From NCBI RefSeq assembly GCF_000471905.2, contig NW_006495875.1, positions 313,229 to 377,228 on the forward strand: DNA of 64,000 nt. The letters are read 5' to 3'. This DNA is from Amborella trichopoda. Its lineage: Eukaryota > Streptophyta > Magnoliopsida > Amborellales > Amborellaceae. Positions 33,900-45,712 of this stretch are shown here, piece after piece. Positions within the stretch are counted from its first letter, which is position 1; each line of letters starts with the position of its first letter. The position numbers were made by a program, and so were the translations under genes. The notes beneath the pieces are model-generated. The model was given only the letters and a program-made list of their open reading frames with translations, had not been told where the DNA came from and ran no database searches.

Positions 33900-36760
33900 C
33901 TCTAAATTAGCTGATTTTGAAAGACTGCATTGGATCTCGATATATTACAAAATTCAGAATGAACAACGAAAAATCTAATTCAAATTGAACAATTCGAATC
34001 TATATCACAAATTTCTCGAATCCTCAAATAATGTGCAAAAAGATGAGTACATCCCACATGAGTGGGCCCTCTAGAAGCCACTACATAATGGGGAAGACCA
34101 GGGACGACCAAAGGATGACCGGAATAACATAACAGACTGACGGGACGTGTGATAGAGAGGCCCCACAACTTTCCTGCTACAAAAGCTTTAAACCCAATCG
34201 CCTATCTCATATTTCACTCATTTCTCAAAAGAATCCTTCTCCTCCATCCCTGTATCTATTTTTGTTGGGCCAAAATCTGGCCGCAATCAAAACCTTGCAA
34301 GAAAATGAAGGGGGTGGTGATGGGTCTGCGTCCGGCTTCAGCCAGACCCGATTCGAAATTGACCTGAAAATCAATTTTTACATTTAAAAAAAAAGAAAAA
34401 AAGAAAAAATCGTAACTCAAAAAACACTTGAACCCGGATCGGAATCGGGTAACACCTGGACCGGAATCGGGTTCGGGTATTGGCTATTGAACTATGACCC
34501 GACCCGTCAGGTCCAAGTCCAACCCCTGGACCCGAGGTCGGGTCTTGGGTTCATGGCTCCCGTTTTCTTGACCTATCATATCCCACCCAATCATTACCTC
34601 CATAACCTCGTTTCCAACTCACTAGTTGCAACTGCTTTCATGGATAACCCACTCATCAATTATTGACGATGATCACTCCATATAATTGATGCAAATTTTA
34701 CTGTGTTTTTGGGCCATTCTCACAGAGAAGGGGTTACTTCAAGTGCTCTTCGCTCAAGCCCTGTTTGCCTGGCCCTATTTCTCCACACGGTAATAAAACT
34801 GCCCTACAGTAGTAAGTCGGCCACCCGCTACTATTCATGGGCACAACTCGAGGAACAAGGCCCATGGCAAGATTCTGGTGTTAGAGGTAGTGTTTGCAAT
34901 ATCGGTCGGTTCAACTAGGAACCAGTCGGTGACCGGTTTTGGTGTTCTCATGGAGTATTTTTAAAAAAAACTTAAAAAATTTATATAAAATCTCAAATAA
35001 TAAGGGATTTGTTTGTAATGAGTTTTTAAATATTTTTTTGTGTTATTTTGGAAAAGATTGGAAAATGTTTTGATCATGAATACTTATTTTATACATTTTT
35101 TTCAATTTTTAAAAATTTCAAAAATACATTTAGACACAAATGGTGTTTTTAAAATCTATTTTTTCACTATCAAATCCATTTGAATGTGTTTTGTTTAATT
35201 ATTACTTTAAATATAAATTTTATTTTTTTTAACATTTTTTTGATCAACCAGAGCTAGGCATCCAAAAGGCCCGAAACCGGCTGATTGGTGATGGGGGTAT
35301 TAATGGGATGTGCCCTTTTCTTTCAAGTACATCAGGCCTCAAGTACATCACGCGCCCTCTCTCTATAGTGGATGATGTTATGGATGATGTCTTCCAAGAT
35401 TTTCATTCTTTGAAATTGAGTAGTCCATGAGATTCCATTTCATATCAATGAATGTGTGTGGGAAATTATGACACCACACCCAAACCCAACCCTACCCTAA
35501 ACCCTTAAAAACAAAGGGTCCAATTAGGGTTTTCGAGAGTCTAAGGTGAGGTGGTCCCTCACTTTTCCGACTTTGTATACAAAATTTATCCTTAGTAGGC
35601 TAGAAAGAGCCAAAGGTTACTTTTAGCTTACTTTTTTGTGTACCACAAAATTAGTCTCTTTGAATAAGCTTGAACTCTAAAAGCTTCGATTCCTTAATCA
35701 TCCATGTTCTCCTCATATGGGGAGAGCAAATAGACATTGCACCCACCTACTCTCAACTTGCCCTTCCCTAGCCATACCCAAGGCTAAGTTTGGACCATAG
35801 TTAGCAGGTCGAGGAATAATAATATATCGGTAAATCATAATATTATTAATAAATCGTTTTTGCTCCAAAAAGTCAGAGGCAAATATTCCGGTCAAAAGTA
35901 TATATCTCAAAAAGTAGTTGAGTTAGAGAATCGTGAATATTTTATATTTGGATAAAAAAAACCGAGTGAAAGAATTGGATATATAAAGCTAACACAATGT
36001 AAGATTATGAGGTTTTTTTTTTAATAAGTCAGTAGGGATGATGATCCCCCCATATAAGATTATGAGTTGCAGGTATTATATGGATGCATTAAAACCATTG
36101 AACTATAAATTTTATGTCCTTGCCTAGTATCATTAATGTCATACTTCACAAATTTTTGTTTAAACATTCTGCAAATACAATAACAATGTTTACTCTGTTG
36201 TCACGACTCAAAACATATGATTGAATTATTAGGAGCATACAAAACAACAACAACAATATTAAACACAAGAGCTACATTAACAAAAAAAACAAAAGCAGAA
36301 GGTAAGGGATTATCATTGGAAGAGAAAAACAAAAAATGACCTTTAGTTGAGGATTGCAATTAACTAAACTATATAAACCCAAAAATGTAAAATAGTGGTC
36401 CATCCAAATTGTTATGCTGTATACAGTAGTGAAACAAAAAAAACAAATTAGAAAGATGAAATTAATAAAATTTATGTATCTAGAAAGAAAGCAACAAAAT
36501 TCTTAAGAAAATCCATATAGAAAAATTAGCATATGCTCAAAACACAAGACCCCTTTTCATTATTTTCTTGAAGGTGGGTGTTATTAGTTAACAATAGGTA
36601 GGTAGGATCACATGAGAGAGATATGTGCTATTGACCACCCATCTCTCCCCCTCCACCATCCCTAACAGATAGAAAATGAAACCAAAAAGAAAAAAAAATA
36701 TAGAATGCAACAAGAATGTTCAAGTTATGCTCCTCCATTTTTCTTTCAAGCAGGGGAACT
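33900..36760. other. Intergenic interval downstream of the methyltransferase gene
   Basis: No supported gene. A D-type GGGTCGGG/ACCCGAC stretch is at 34310-34565. A poly-T with AATAAGTCAGTAGGGATGAT at 36010-36050 resembles a retroposon end. The remainder shows only short frames without known motifs. Confidence 0.5.
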
Positions 36761-36762
36761 TC

Positions 36763-39490
36763 TCACTTCTTTATGGCAACCACAACAATGACACCATAGA
36801 AACAAGTCTTGTGAAGCATCCCAATGTCCTCTGATACTCTCTTCTCAAACCTATTGAAAAACTCCTCTGAGAGAGCTGGCCCAATGTGGGCCTCAATAAT
36901 AGGCTTGAGAGTGGCCCTCACTAAGTTTGCCTTAGCCTTGCCATATGAAACTGGGCTCCTAATCCACTGCTCTTGTTTTTCCCTTGAATGCTCAATGATC
37001 CTCTCATACTCTGCCCTCTTCACCTCAAAGCCTCCGCACTCATCGAAAGCCCTCCTCACCTCTTCGATGCTCCTCATATACGCCGGAATATTGAATGTAT
37101 CTCTCATCTCTTCGTCGATCAATCCCTACACCAGGATCATATCAGACTTGTAGTTTCTCCAAAACAAACACGGATCCATCTCCTTCATCTGATAGAATGA
37201 AGTGAGTGATCCCCATGGCATGAATCCCTTGTAAATTTATGTGAAATGAAGAAAACACAGTATGTTTCAAGATGAAAAAAACAGAGAGATGGAGACAATC
37301 AAGAAACTTCTAATAACGGTGCTGCCGTTATTTAAAAGTTCATAGTCTTCTTGAAAACCTGATATGTACTTACCAAACAGTGGAAAATCAGACTTAATCT
37401 TGAGAATATTTTAAGTGTGCTAAGAAAAACTGAATGGTCCAGGATCAAACATATCAAAACAGCACAGGGCAAGTCCAAGGTTTGTATATTAAAAAAGGGT
37501 GAGGTTGGTATAAGGTGTCAACCTTGTACTATTGAAGTAAGGTGCACCTCAAGACTATGTTGAAAATGCAGTTCTGGTGCTGCAAAGCCTGTGATGATAC
37601 GAAAATCTATTATTGCCACCAATTATAAAATGTAAAGTTTCAGAAATGGTGATGATTAAGAAAATCTATAAACACTTGAAAATCTCGAAAATTGATGGTC
37701 AAGATAACATGTTAGAAGATGAACTATTTTTAGGACTAGAAATCCCCTTTTTTCATATCTATGTTTTTCGAGGCCGAGATGATCGATTTGAGGATTTTCC
37801 TGTGTAAAAACAACCTTTTCTACTGGGTGTTTTAGGTGCGCTTTACTCGTACAGTATGAGACTAACACCTTAGATGAACTTTTTTCACTAAATAAATCAA
37901 GTGACAAGATCATATTCATTCTAAATGGTAAGTTGGGGTGGGGGGTAAGTTCCATGCATATGTGAAAGATGTGAAAAGGCAACTCATTGGGCTTAGCCAA
38001 CAAAAAAAAAAGGAAAAAAATAAAGATAAAAAATAAAAAAAAGAAAAGGTATAAAACCTAAAGCTCATAAACAATTCCATCAACATGGGAAAGATGTCTA
38101 AAAGGCAAGTAATGGGCTTACTCAGCTTTCAAAAAACACTGAACTTTTACACTAAAAGCCGGGTGCAACAATAAATTCATGAACTGCCAAAAGCCAACCA
38201 AACCAGTACTGGCATGCAATCTCATGAGAGAGAGAGAAATGTCATGTATGAGAGACAGAGACAGAGACAGAGAGAGCAATCTCATATAAGAGAGAGATAG
38301 AGAGGATTGCGATGATGATGAAAGACAAGGTAAGGTGGCCTTGAGGACAGAGAGGAGTTGAGTAGATGACAACGATAAAGGCAGTAAATGTATACTAATA
38401 ATAGACTCACCTCATTTAACAGATCACGCCATGCCTCATCCATTGACGAGGTGAAAGGGTGCTTGGCCCTTGACTCAGGGTCTCCCAGCTGATTCTCAGC
38501 GCCTTGTGACCCATCTCTACCTGCCATCAGAAGAAAGAGCAGACCGCCCTCCACCATCTCCTCCCTTCTGCACCTCAAGAACGCCAACAGGTCCTCCTCC
38601 GACTGCCGAGCATATGCTGCCACCACATCCGCCTCCGCCCCATCGATCCACGCCCTTCCTTTGTTCCATGCCCCCGAACTCTTCTGCAATACTCGCTTCG
38701 GTATCTGTCGAAAAACCACCATGAATATTGTATCATGTGAGGGCTAGCTCCTCATGACTATGGCAAATTTTCATACAGATCAATACAACAGCGTGGCAGA
38801 GGCGAAATCAGTTTACAGAGAGTGAGAGAGAGAGAGAGAGAGAGAATGAAGGGGAGATGAGTTTACAGGGCGAATGAGACGAGTTAAAGGGAAAGTAATT
38901 GTTACTTGAGAGAGCCAGTGCAAGGCGCTCAAGCTGACCGCGACATGGATGCTCCTCTTGGGGAAGAGGCGGCCGTAAAATGACCCCGCAACCCCTGCTG
39001 CGTAATACCTCCGTCCATCTTCATCAGCATCAGCATCCTCAGAGTCCGAAAGGGAAAGGGGAGGCAGCAAGCGAAAGAGGGAGTTGAAGTCATTGGAGGG
39101 GAGGTCGGCAAAGAAGGCCTCAAACTCCATTCCAGAACAAAATCGACGCCTCTGTTGGAGGGTACGGACAATGAGGTCGACGGTGGCAAGGGTGTTGAGG
39201 CCAGTGGCGCAACCCAGGTCTGCTATTCTCACTACTGCAGTGTCCGAGCTCTCTATGCTCATGTCCCCGGTTTTGATGGCAGTCATGGCGTTGAGTAGGG
39301 CATCGACGAGAAGGGGCTCGGCCAACGCAATGGCGGAGGCCGGGGCTTCGCTGTTCTTGGCATAGCTGCCATCGTCGTCTCCACCCTGCATGCATAGCAC
39401 GCTGTGGAGATCACTCCCACCCCTCTTTCTATTCTTTCTTTGCTTCTCCATGCACCCCACAGGCACCATCATCAACCTTTGCGACTCCAT
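36763..39490 (-). CDS. SABATH-family carboxyl methyltransferase (three exons)
   Basis: Transfers methyl from S-adenosylmethionine to a small-molecule carboxyl group. Exons in gene order are 38906-39490, 38411-38704 and 36763-37125, all phase 0 with GT-AG introns, giving 413 residues, somewhat longer than the usual 360-390. Seen: GSYAKNS (41-47), the SAM-binding ADLGCATGLNTL (90-101), FFADLPSNDFNSLF (126-139), GSFYGRLFP (169-177), ALHWLSQ (189-195), NKGRAWIDGA, FLRCRREEMVEGG and GLIDEEMRDTFNIP. The DLPSNDFNSLF..LLPPL segment resembles the IAA-methyltransferase side of the family. The Gln that normally follows YAxNSxx and holds the substrate carboxylate is Pro50. An acidic DADADEDG insert lies at 152-159. 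Start chosen at the ATG at 39490; later Met codons at 7 and 8 are possible. Substrate cannot be named. Confidence 0.93.
37126..38410 (-). other. Second intron of the methyltransferase gene
   Basis: 1285 bases, gtgagt to ctggtgtag. It contains family A copy A4 (37497-37886), an AAAAAG-rich tract near 38000-38050 and GAGAGA repeats at 38226-38310. No other feature. Confidence 0.85.
37497..37886 (+). mobile_element. Family A MITE, copy A4, inside an intron
   Basis: 390 bases from GGGTGAGGTTGGTATAAGG to ATGAACTTTTTTC. Flanking 9-mers ATTAAAAAA and ACTAAATAA match at 7 of 9. It lies opposite to the methyltransferase, in its second intron. Confidence 0.82.
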
Positions 39491-39598
39491 CACTCTCTCT
39501 TTCCTCTCCTCTCTACACTGTCTACTTGTGCTTGTGCTACTACAGCCGTGCAGTGGCCTTCAATTAAAGAAGCGAGAGTAGTGGGACGGTGGCCCCAC

Positions 39599-39607
39599 TC
39601 TATATAC
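39599..39607 (-). promoter_or_regulatory. TATA box of the methyltransferase gene
   Basis: On the minus strand GTATATAGA lies about 110 bases upstream of the start codon, next to a (GT)n repeat at 39604-39622. It is the only TATA-like element at a suitable distance. Confidence 0.5.
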
Positions 39608-39639
39608 ACACACACACACACAGGTTAAGATTTCAGACC

Positions 39640-39831
39640 GTAATTTCTTGTACCAAGTTAAAATATTGAAAGAAAAGTGAAATCCACGCGTCTAAATGTC
39701 ACCCCCACCTTTAATTTGTAACCCCAATTAATTTTACATATTACATATGGTTTGAGGTGAGTTACAAAATTCAAAAAAAATTTATTGGAATTTTTGAATT
39801 TAGTGGATGATTATGACATCTTTGTATCAAA

Positions 39832-39835
<4 letters not shown>
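39640..39835. mobile_element. Family B fragment, copy B6
   Basis: Contains TAACCCCAATTAATTTTACA, GAGTTACAAAATTCAAAAA and the end ATTATGACATCTTTGTATC, related to the arms of the other B copies. It is followed by a (TA)n microsatellite (39836-39861). It lies just upstream of the methyltransferase TATA box. Confidence 0.5.
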
Positions 39836-39866
<31 letters not shown>

Positions 39867-39928
39867 TGGATCAAGCTTACACTAACCCCAACCCTAATAG
39901 GTTCAAGTAAGATCTAGAAGGGCTCCAC

Positions 39929-40010
39929 CAGTCAAGTGGACATGGACTGCACCTGCTAGATCCACTTGGCAGTCAAGTGGACATGGACTGCACCTGTTAG
40001 ATCCACTTGG
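39929..40010 (+). repeat. 41-base tandem duplication
   Basis: Two copies starting CAGTCAAGTGGACATGGACT, at 39929 and 39970, differing at one base (CTGCTAG against CTGTTAG). Confidence 0.95.
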
Positions 40011-40614
40011 CAGTTCAGACATCAATGGATTTCTATAATTAGGTACTTGGAGACTAGAATGTTTTTAAAGAAAGGTATTGATGCAAAGAGAAAATAACAA
40101 AAATAAAAATAAAATAAAAAAGTTAAGAGAATATACCCTATCATAAAGTCTGCAAAGGAATTCATCTAAAAAAATATTACTCAATTCACATTCTCTTATC
40201 AGTCTCTAAACTTTATGAAGGGACTTCTTCCATTTAAATAGAATTTTTTTTAAAAATAAACAAATAAAGAAAATCCACAATAAATAATTCTTTCTCTCTT
40301 CTAGGTACTTTCTCCTATTTTATCTCTCGTATCTATTTTCTCTTTCACTTTTTCTGTCTCTCAAATACTCTCCAGATCTCAATAGTTATCATGTTGATTT
40401 TCTCCATATCTAAATCTCTTAGCTGTCACATATTTAAATAACCTTTAAATCTCTCACTAAATTTAACTAAATATTTTATGCCACTTTAATACAAGATAAG
40501 CTAAAAAAACTAACTCACACTGCATTTTTTAAAAACTCATGCTACCCATTCCTAAAAAGATAAATTAAAAAAATAATAAAATTATTAAATTTTTCCTAAA
40601 TTTTATTTGCATCA
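40011..40614. other. AT-rich intergenic interval
   Basis: Pyrimidine-rich stretch at 40290-40400 (CTCTCTTC-type); no gene and no recognised element. Confidence 0.5.
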
Positions 40615-41008
40615 AGTGTCGTTTGCATGAGGTTGCAACCGTAAACTACCAAGGTAAGACACATCTCCAAGCTTTGTTATAAGATGCAATTTTGGTGTTG
40701 AAGTTTTTTAGGATGATTGGAAAATCTATTTTCATTACTAGTTATAAAAATTTAAACTAGAAAAATGGTTCAAATCAAACAGATCTATAAATGCATGAAA
40801 ATCTTGAAAATGAATTGTCCAGATAATGTATTGCAAGATGTGCAAAATTTAAGAATTAAAAATATTTTTTTCTCTATATCCGTACATCTCAATATCAAGA
40901 TGATCAATTCGATGATTTTCCAACATCATAACAACAATTTTCAATGTATTTTTGAGGTGCACCTTAATTGCCACAATTTAAAGTATCAACTTTATATGAA
41001 CTTCTTGC
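40615..41008 (+). mobile_element. Family A MITE, copy A5
   Basis: Starts about GTGTCGTTTGCATGAGG and ends ATATGAACTTCTTGC. It has GAAAATCTTGAAAATGAATT and the core ATCTCAATATCAAGATG in forward orientation. No convincing target duplication, so ends may have shifted. Confidence 0.7.
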
Positions 41009-41089
41009 TTGTATATTCACTTTTTACTATACTAGTAAGAAATCTAGTCAAATAGCGTATAGATGGCTAGGGATAAGTCCATGTCCGGG

Positions 41090-41310
41090 AGATGCTTAAG
41101 CAATTTTATATGGGATTGTCAAAATGGGTTGTTGTAAGAGTGTCATTGAATGGATACAAAGTTCCAAAAAAAAAAAAAATCTTAGATTTCATGACTCACC
41201 CCAAGCCATCCAATTTGACATCTAATATATAGGAATTGTTGTGATCTCCTTGTAATAAAAATTAATGGTCTGTTTATAGACAATCCCATTTTATACAGAC
41301 TCCAAAAATG
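41090..41310. mobile_element. Family B MITE-like repeat, copy B7
   Basis: ATGGGATTGTCAAAATGGG at one end and ATAGACAATCCCATTTTAT at the other are inverted matches. The internal AAGCCATCCAATTTGACATC and TGTGATCTCCTTGTAATAAA are family B arms. A poly-A run sits in the middle. Confidence 0.65.
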
Positions 41311-41994
41311 CACAATCCAAAATGCACATAAGAGTGTGCACACATAAATTCAAATTTGATAAGAAAAAAGAATTATGTTACCTTTCAAAAAAAAAAAATT
41401 GAGATATTATGTAAACGATATTCATGACAAACATACTCTTGCCGTCTCCTTCAATACCAAATAATGTTCTTCCTTCTCACCAACTGTAAATTTTTAAGAT
41501 AAGACGTAAGGTATTTGCACAGAGCCCCGCAAGCCTACGAGTAATGAAAATGCTTTTTTTTTTTCCTCAACCCAAGATCCTCTTAATCTTGAGGAATAAG
41601 GGAATATGAACCGATAAACATGTTTTTTTGTAAAACAGTGATTTATTACTGAATAAAACAATAGGGGTTATAGTAATTTTTATGTTTATTACTACTTAAT
41701 ATTGGTACGAGGATATGGCTCATACTAGAGCAGATTAACAAACTAAAATTCGTGTAGCTAATTTTAATTAGTTGAAAAAATATTTTGATGACGATAATTA
41801 CTACTTAATATGACAAACGGGGAATATACTAATTTCTATGCTTACTAACTAGTAATTAATGAACGGATTGTTATAATTTCTTTGAAAACTTAAATGATAA
41901 AGACTAAATAATGGAGACAAAATTGTATAAAATGATTATGAGCAAATAATTCCTCAATGAGCAAGGTTTACATATGTAATAAGAATTGCATACT

Positions 41995-42150
41995 ATAAAA
42001 CCTTTTTTTTTTTTTACAAGGTCACATCATTTTTAGGCATTAAATGTGAAATTGAACATTTAAAGGGTGTGTCCCAAGGTAACCCTCAATCCTTGCTTGT
42101 TAATTTCAGGAAAAGTTGTGAAGTTCTTATATAAAAGATAAATATTTTTC
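41995..42150. mobile_element. Family B fragment, copy B8
   Basis: TTTACAAGGTCACATCATTT and GCATTAAATGTGAAATTGAA match one arm of the family. The second arm is degraded. Confidence 0.45.
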
Positions 42151-42945
42151 TCTAAAGAAAAGATCATGTCAGCCAATGGGTTGATGAAATAGTATAAGCC
42201 CAATAACCTAAACGGAATTTGGGCCGATCGAACGATCACGATTGCATTTCATATTTGAATTTGAAATATTTTTAATAAAAAACCAAGTTACATGATATTT
42301 AAGACAACCACTCATCTCATCAAGAGGCATGTAATAAAAATATTAAAATAAATAAATGAACTTAAATACCCTAAATATTACATACGTATTTTGGTTATTA
42401 AATTTTTATGAATTATTTTTTGATATTTTTATTAAATTCACTTATCTTTCATGAATAAATACTTCAAATTTCAAATAATTTTAATCTATAAAAAATAATT
42501 AAAATTTAAATATAAAATACAATCATAACCATTAAATCGATTCAAATTCAATCTGTGCCAAAGTCGTCACCGATCAAAGTGACCTCAATAAATTGCCCTT
42601 TCTCTATTATTATAGTATAGGATTAGTTATAGATGGGGTTTGACCTTAAAAGGCTGATTACGTAGGCAGAAAGTGCAGGGATATTAATTGTAGGTTGTTT
42701 GCCACTCATGTTTTCAGGTTAAGAAAACCTACAAATACAAGTAGTTATTATTTTGACGACCGTCATCACTAAATAAATAAACAATGAATGGCTCATGAAG
42801 TCAACCTACGCGGCCCTCTCTCTACTTCCCTCCTCTCAATCCGCTCCAAACCTATGCCTCAAATACACATGTAAATATGGGCTAACATGAGTTTTTCTCT
42901 CTCTTAATTTTTTTTTTTTTAAAGGTTGGGTTAGAAAATAAAAAA
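42151..42945. other. Intergenic interval, nothing recognised
   Basis: AT-rich, short frames only. Confidence 0.5.
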
Positions 42946-42949
42946 ATAG

Positions 42950-43750
42950 AAAAAATACAATGAAATCATTTACCTTTTATATAAGGTGGTCACAATTAAT
43001 CTTAGCATTTAGATGTGAAATTGAATGGCTAAGTTGGTCACAATTAATCTTAGCATTTAGATGTGAAATTGGATGGCTACATTTATCCAATTAACCAAGT
43101 TCAAAGGAAATATTTTCAAACTATGTGACACACACACATATATATATATATATTTTAATATTACCAAAGATTTTTTATTAAAAATAAATAAATTACAAGA
43201 TACAAACAAAGTCATTAGAAGGAAGTACTCACCACTTAATATTGGTATACTCTTTTTGTGAGACAATCAGCTTCAGCATTAGCCTCCGTAGTAGCAATGA
43301 TGGATTTTAGCATTTACAATGGTGGATTTCAGCTGTTACAATTTTAAGAATATCCTATAATTCGTAAGAAATTATGGTCAACCTCCATGGAACATTAGCT
43401 TCGCCTTTACTCCAAACTATAATGTTTACTAAATCCTCTTTTATGATATTTGCTCCCTCATATCTTGCCAAGAGTTTACAGACCTCTAGGTTCAGCTTCA
43501 TTAACTATAGCAACATCACAAGGACAAAATATGAACAAATCACATACTATGTAGCCTCTTATCAATACACCAAAACCAACTGCGTCTGGGTTTCCAAAAA
43601 AGCTTCCATTAAAATTCAGTTTCTATGCATTAGCAGGTGGTGGTGTCCAAACGGCATCCAAGCTCTCAAATTTCATATTGGATGGTAATGAGTAATTGTG
43701 ACCTCTTTGTACATTAGGTAAATAGTCTTACCGTATACAATCCAAAAAAT
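42950..43750. mobile_element. Family B copy B9, split by a LINE fragment
   Basis: The left arm (42950-43125) carries AAGGTGGTCACAATTAATCT and its own duplication AGTTGGTCACAATTAATCTT. The right arm (43680-43750) carries GAGTAATTGTGACCTCTTTG and ACCGTATACAATCC. The intervening 550 bases are LINE RNase H sequence, so the LINE inserted after the B element. Confidence 0.65.
43150..43680 (-). pseudogene. LINE RNase H fragment nested in B9
   Basis: Read on the minus strand the fragment contains a LNFNGSFFGNPDAVGFGVLI-like opening of the LINE RNase H domain, then NIIVWSKGEANVPWRLTII, and near the end TEANAEADCLTKR-like sequence. Several frameshifts. The tail is a TATATA/GTGTGT microsatellite rather than poly-A. 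Confidence 0.65.
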
Positions 43751-44370
43751 TGAGAATAAGTTGGAGCTTTGGTGGTAGTACCAACGAGCTTTATAATGAA
43801 GCTTCTGACTCCATTCTCAGCAAAGGATGGGGGCCCAAATCCCCATCGACTTACTCTTTTTTTTTTTTTTTATACAATCCCAAAAAATAAAACACCTCTC
43901 TTTGTTTATTTAAAGAAAGGTTGGGTAGGGGACACATCAACATCCCCCTTCCAAATTCCACCTTGGAGATGTACTGAAGATCTAAGACTCTAGCTCTATC
44001 ATCTCAACCTCCATAATTAGAATTTTGAAAAAGCAAAAATGTTTAACTTTAAAAATGCTCCATTTAAAGTCATGGATTCATGAGGACATAGGATGTATCG
44101 GAAGACCATAAGGAGGACCACTCATTAAAAAGAAACATAATTCTTTGTTTATTTCTGGGGTGCATACAGTGTATTCAAGCAAAAGCACATTATACTCTCA
44201 CTCCTTTGGACAAATTATCAAAAATTATTATTTTTTCTTTCTTTTTTATATGAAATTTTTGGATCGACATCATAATCATTGGACGCATATTGAAACAAAA
44301 TAGACTATGAACTCCTAAACTCTTTCCGCTAATCATCCCGACCATTGGACGCCGGAACCTTGGGGATGTT
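43751..44370. other. Intergenic interval, nothing recognised
   Basis: A poly-T tract at 43857-43872 and short frames only. Confidence 0.5.
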
Positions 44371-44535
44371 ATGTTGTAAATGTATATGTAAAAGCATTAT
44401 CTTTTGAGAATTTTTTTCAGAACTTTGTATCTTTTCAATAACACTCTTACAATCATCCATTTTGAAATTTAAGAGACAAGAATAATAGTGCCCTTCTTAT
44501 ACAAAAGATAAATGATTTCTTTGTAGACAATCCCA
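44370..44535. mobile_element. Family B fragment, copy B10
   Basis: TCTTATACAAAAGATAAATG and TTTGTAGACAATCCC form one family B end. The opposite arm is weak. Confidence 0.45.
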
Positions 44536-44942
44536 TATATAGAGAATATATAAATTCTTTTTTCTTTTTTTTTTAAGGATAAAGATTGCGGAGGTTACAT
44601 CTCAAAATTACATGTTCCTACAAGATTCCTGGATATGGGGTTTAGTGGAGGGAATAAACGTATAATATTCCCCTCAGGGGCATAGAGTCTTTTTAGCATT
44701 TTTTATATTTTCTCTCTCTTCCACACACTCTCTCTCTTGTACTCATGTCAAATCCTGTTTGAGTCAAAGGAAAGTGATCGAGATGCGAGGCCATTAGGGC
44801 CAGCTTACTCCACCAGTCCACGTTCACCACTTTCCACAAGAAAAAGAAAAAAAGAAGAAGAAACAAACACTCCAACGATGATTTTGTGTTTAAGAAATGA
44901 TTTCATATTTAAAAATCTAAATGTTATATATATTTCTAGTAA

Positions 44943-45312
44943 GGGTGAGGTTTGTATAAGGTGCCCTCTTTATATTATAAAAATAAGAAGCACTTCTAAA
45001 TTTTGTTTAGAGATGTCGTTTTGGTGCCAAAAACTATGATGGCTTGAAAATCTATTATTATTCTTGGATATAAAATTTAAAATTTTAAAAATTATACAGA
45101 TCAAACAAATATATAAATAGTAGGAATTTTAAAAATAGATAGTCTTGATAATTTGCTAGAAGATTATTATTTTTAGGACTCGATATTCTTTTTTTCTTCG
45201 TGTTCATACATGTTAAGGTCGACATTATCAAATTGGAGGAATTCTCTTTTCTAAAGATTTTTTGAGAAACCTTACTTGAAAAAGTATAAAAATTGACACC
45301 TTGCCCTTTTCC
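44943..45312 (+). mobile_element. Family A MITE, copy A6
   Basis: 370 bases from GGGTGAGGTTTGTATAAGG to GCCCTTTTCC. Flanks TTCTAGTAA and TTTTAGCAA match at 7 of 9. The right flank is also the left flank of copy A7. Confidence 0.82.
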
Positions 45313-45322
45313 TTTTAGCAAT

Positions 45323-45712
45323 GGGTGAGGTTGGTATAAGGTGTCGACCTTATACCATTGAAGTAAGGTCGACCTCCAAACTATACTTAAAATGCAATTT
45401 TTGGGCGTCAAAATCTTTGTGGTGAGATGAAAATCTATGGTTGCCCCTAATTATAAAATTTAAAGTTTCAGAAATTGTGACAATCAAGCCGATCTATAAA
45501 TACTTAAAAATCTTGAAAATTAACTGTCCAAATAATGTGTTAGAAGATAAACTATTTTAAGGCTAAAAATTCCATTTTTTCATGTCTATAAATCTCAAAG
45601 TCGAGATGATCGATTTGAAATTTTCTAATATAGAAACAACTTTCTCTAGTGGGTTTTTGTGGGGCACATTACTAGCATAGTGTAAGGTTAACCCTTAAAA
45701 TAAACTTTTTCC
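45323..45712 (+). mobile_element. Family A MITE, copy A7, in tandem with A6
   Basis: 390 bases from GGGTGAGGTTGGTATAAGG to AACTTTTTCC, same orientation as A6. The right flank TTTTACTAA resembles the TTTTAGCAA shared with A6. It contains GAAAATTAACTGTCC and CTCAAAGTCGAGATGATC. Confidence 0.82.

Noticed and set aside
37656..38003. 115-codon minus-strand frame in the methyltransferase intron
   Set aside because: It lies in family A copy A4; similar translations arise from other copies (12534, 57939).
39120..39395. Frames on both strands within methyltransferase exon 1
   Set aside because: GC-rich coding sequence opens other registers; only the SABATH frame carries motifs.
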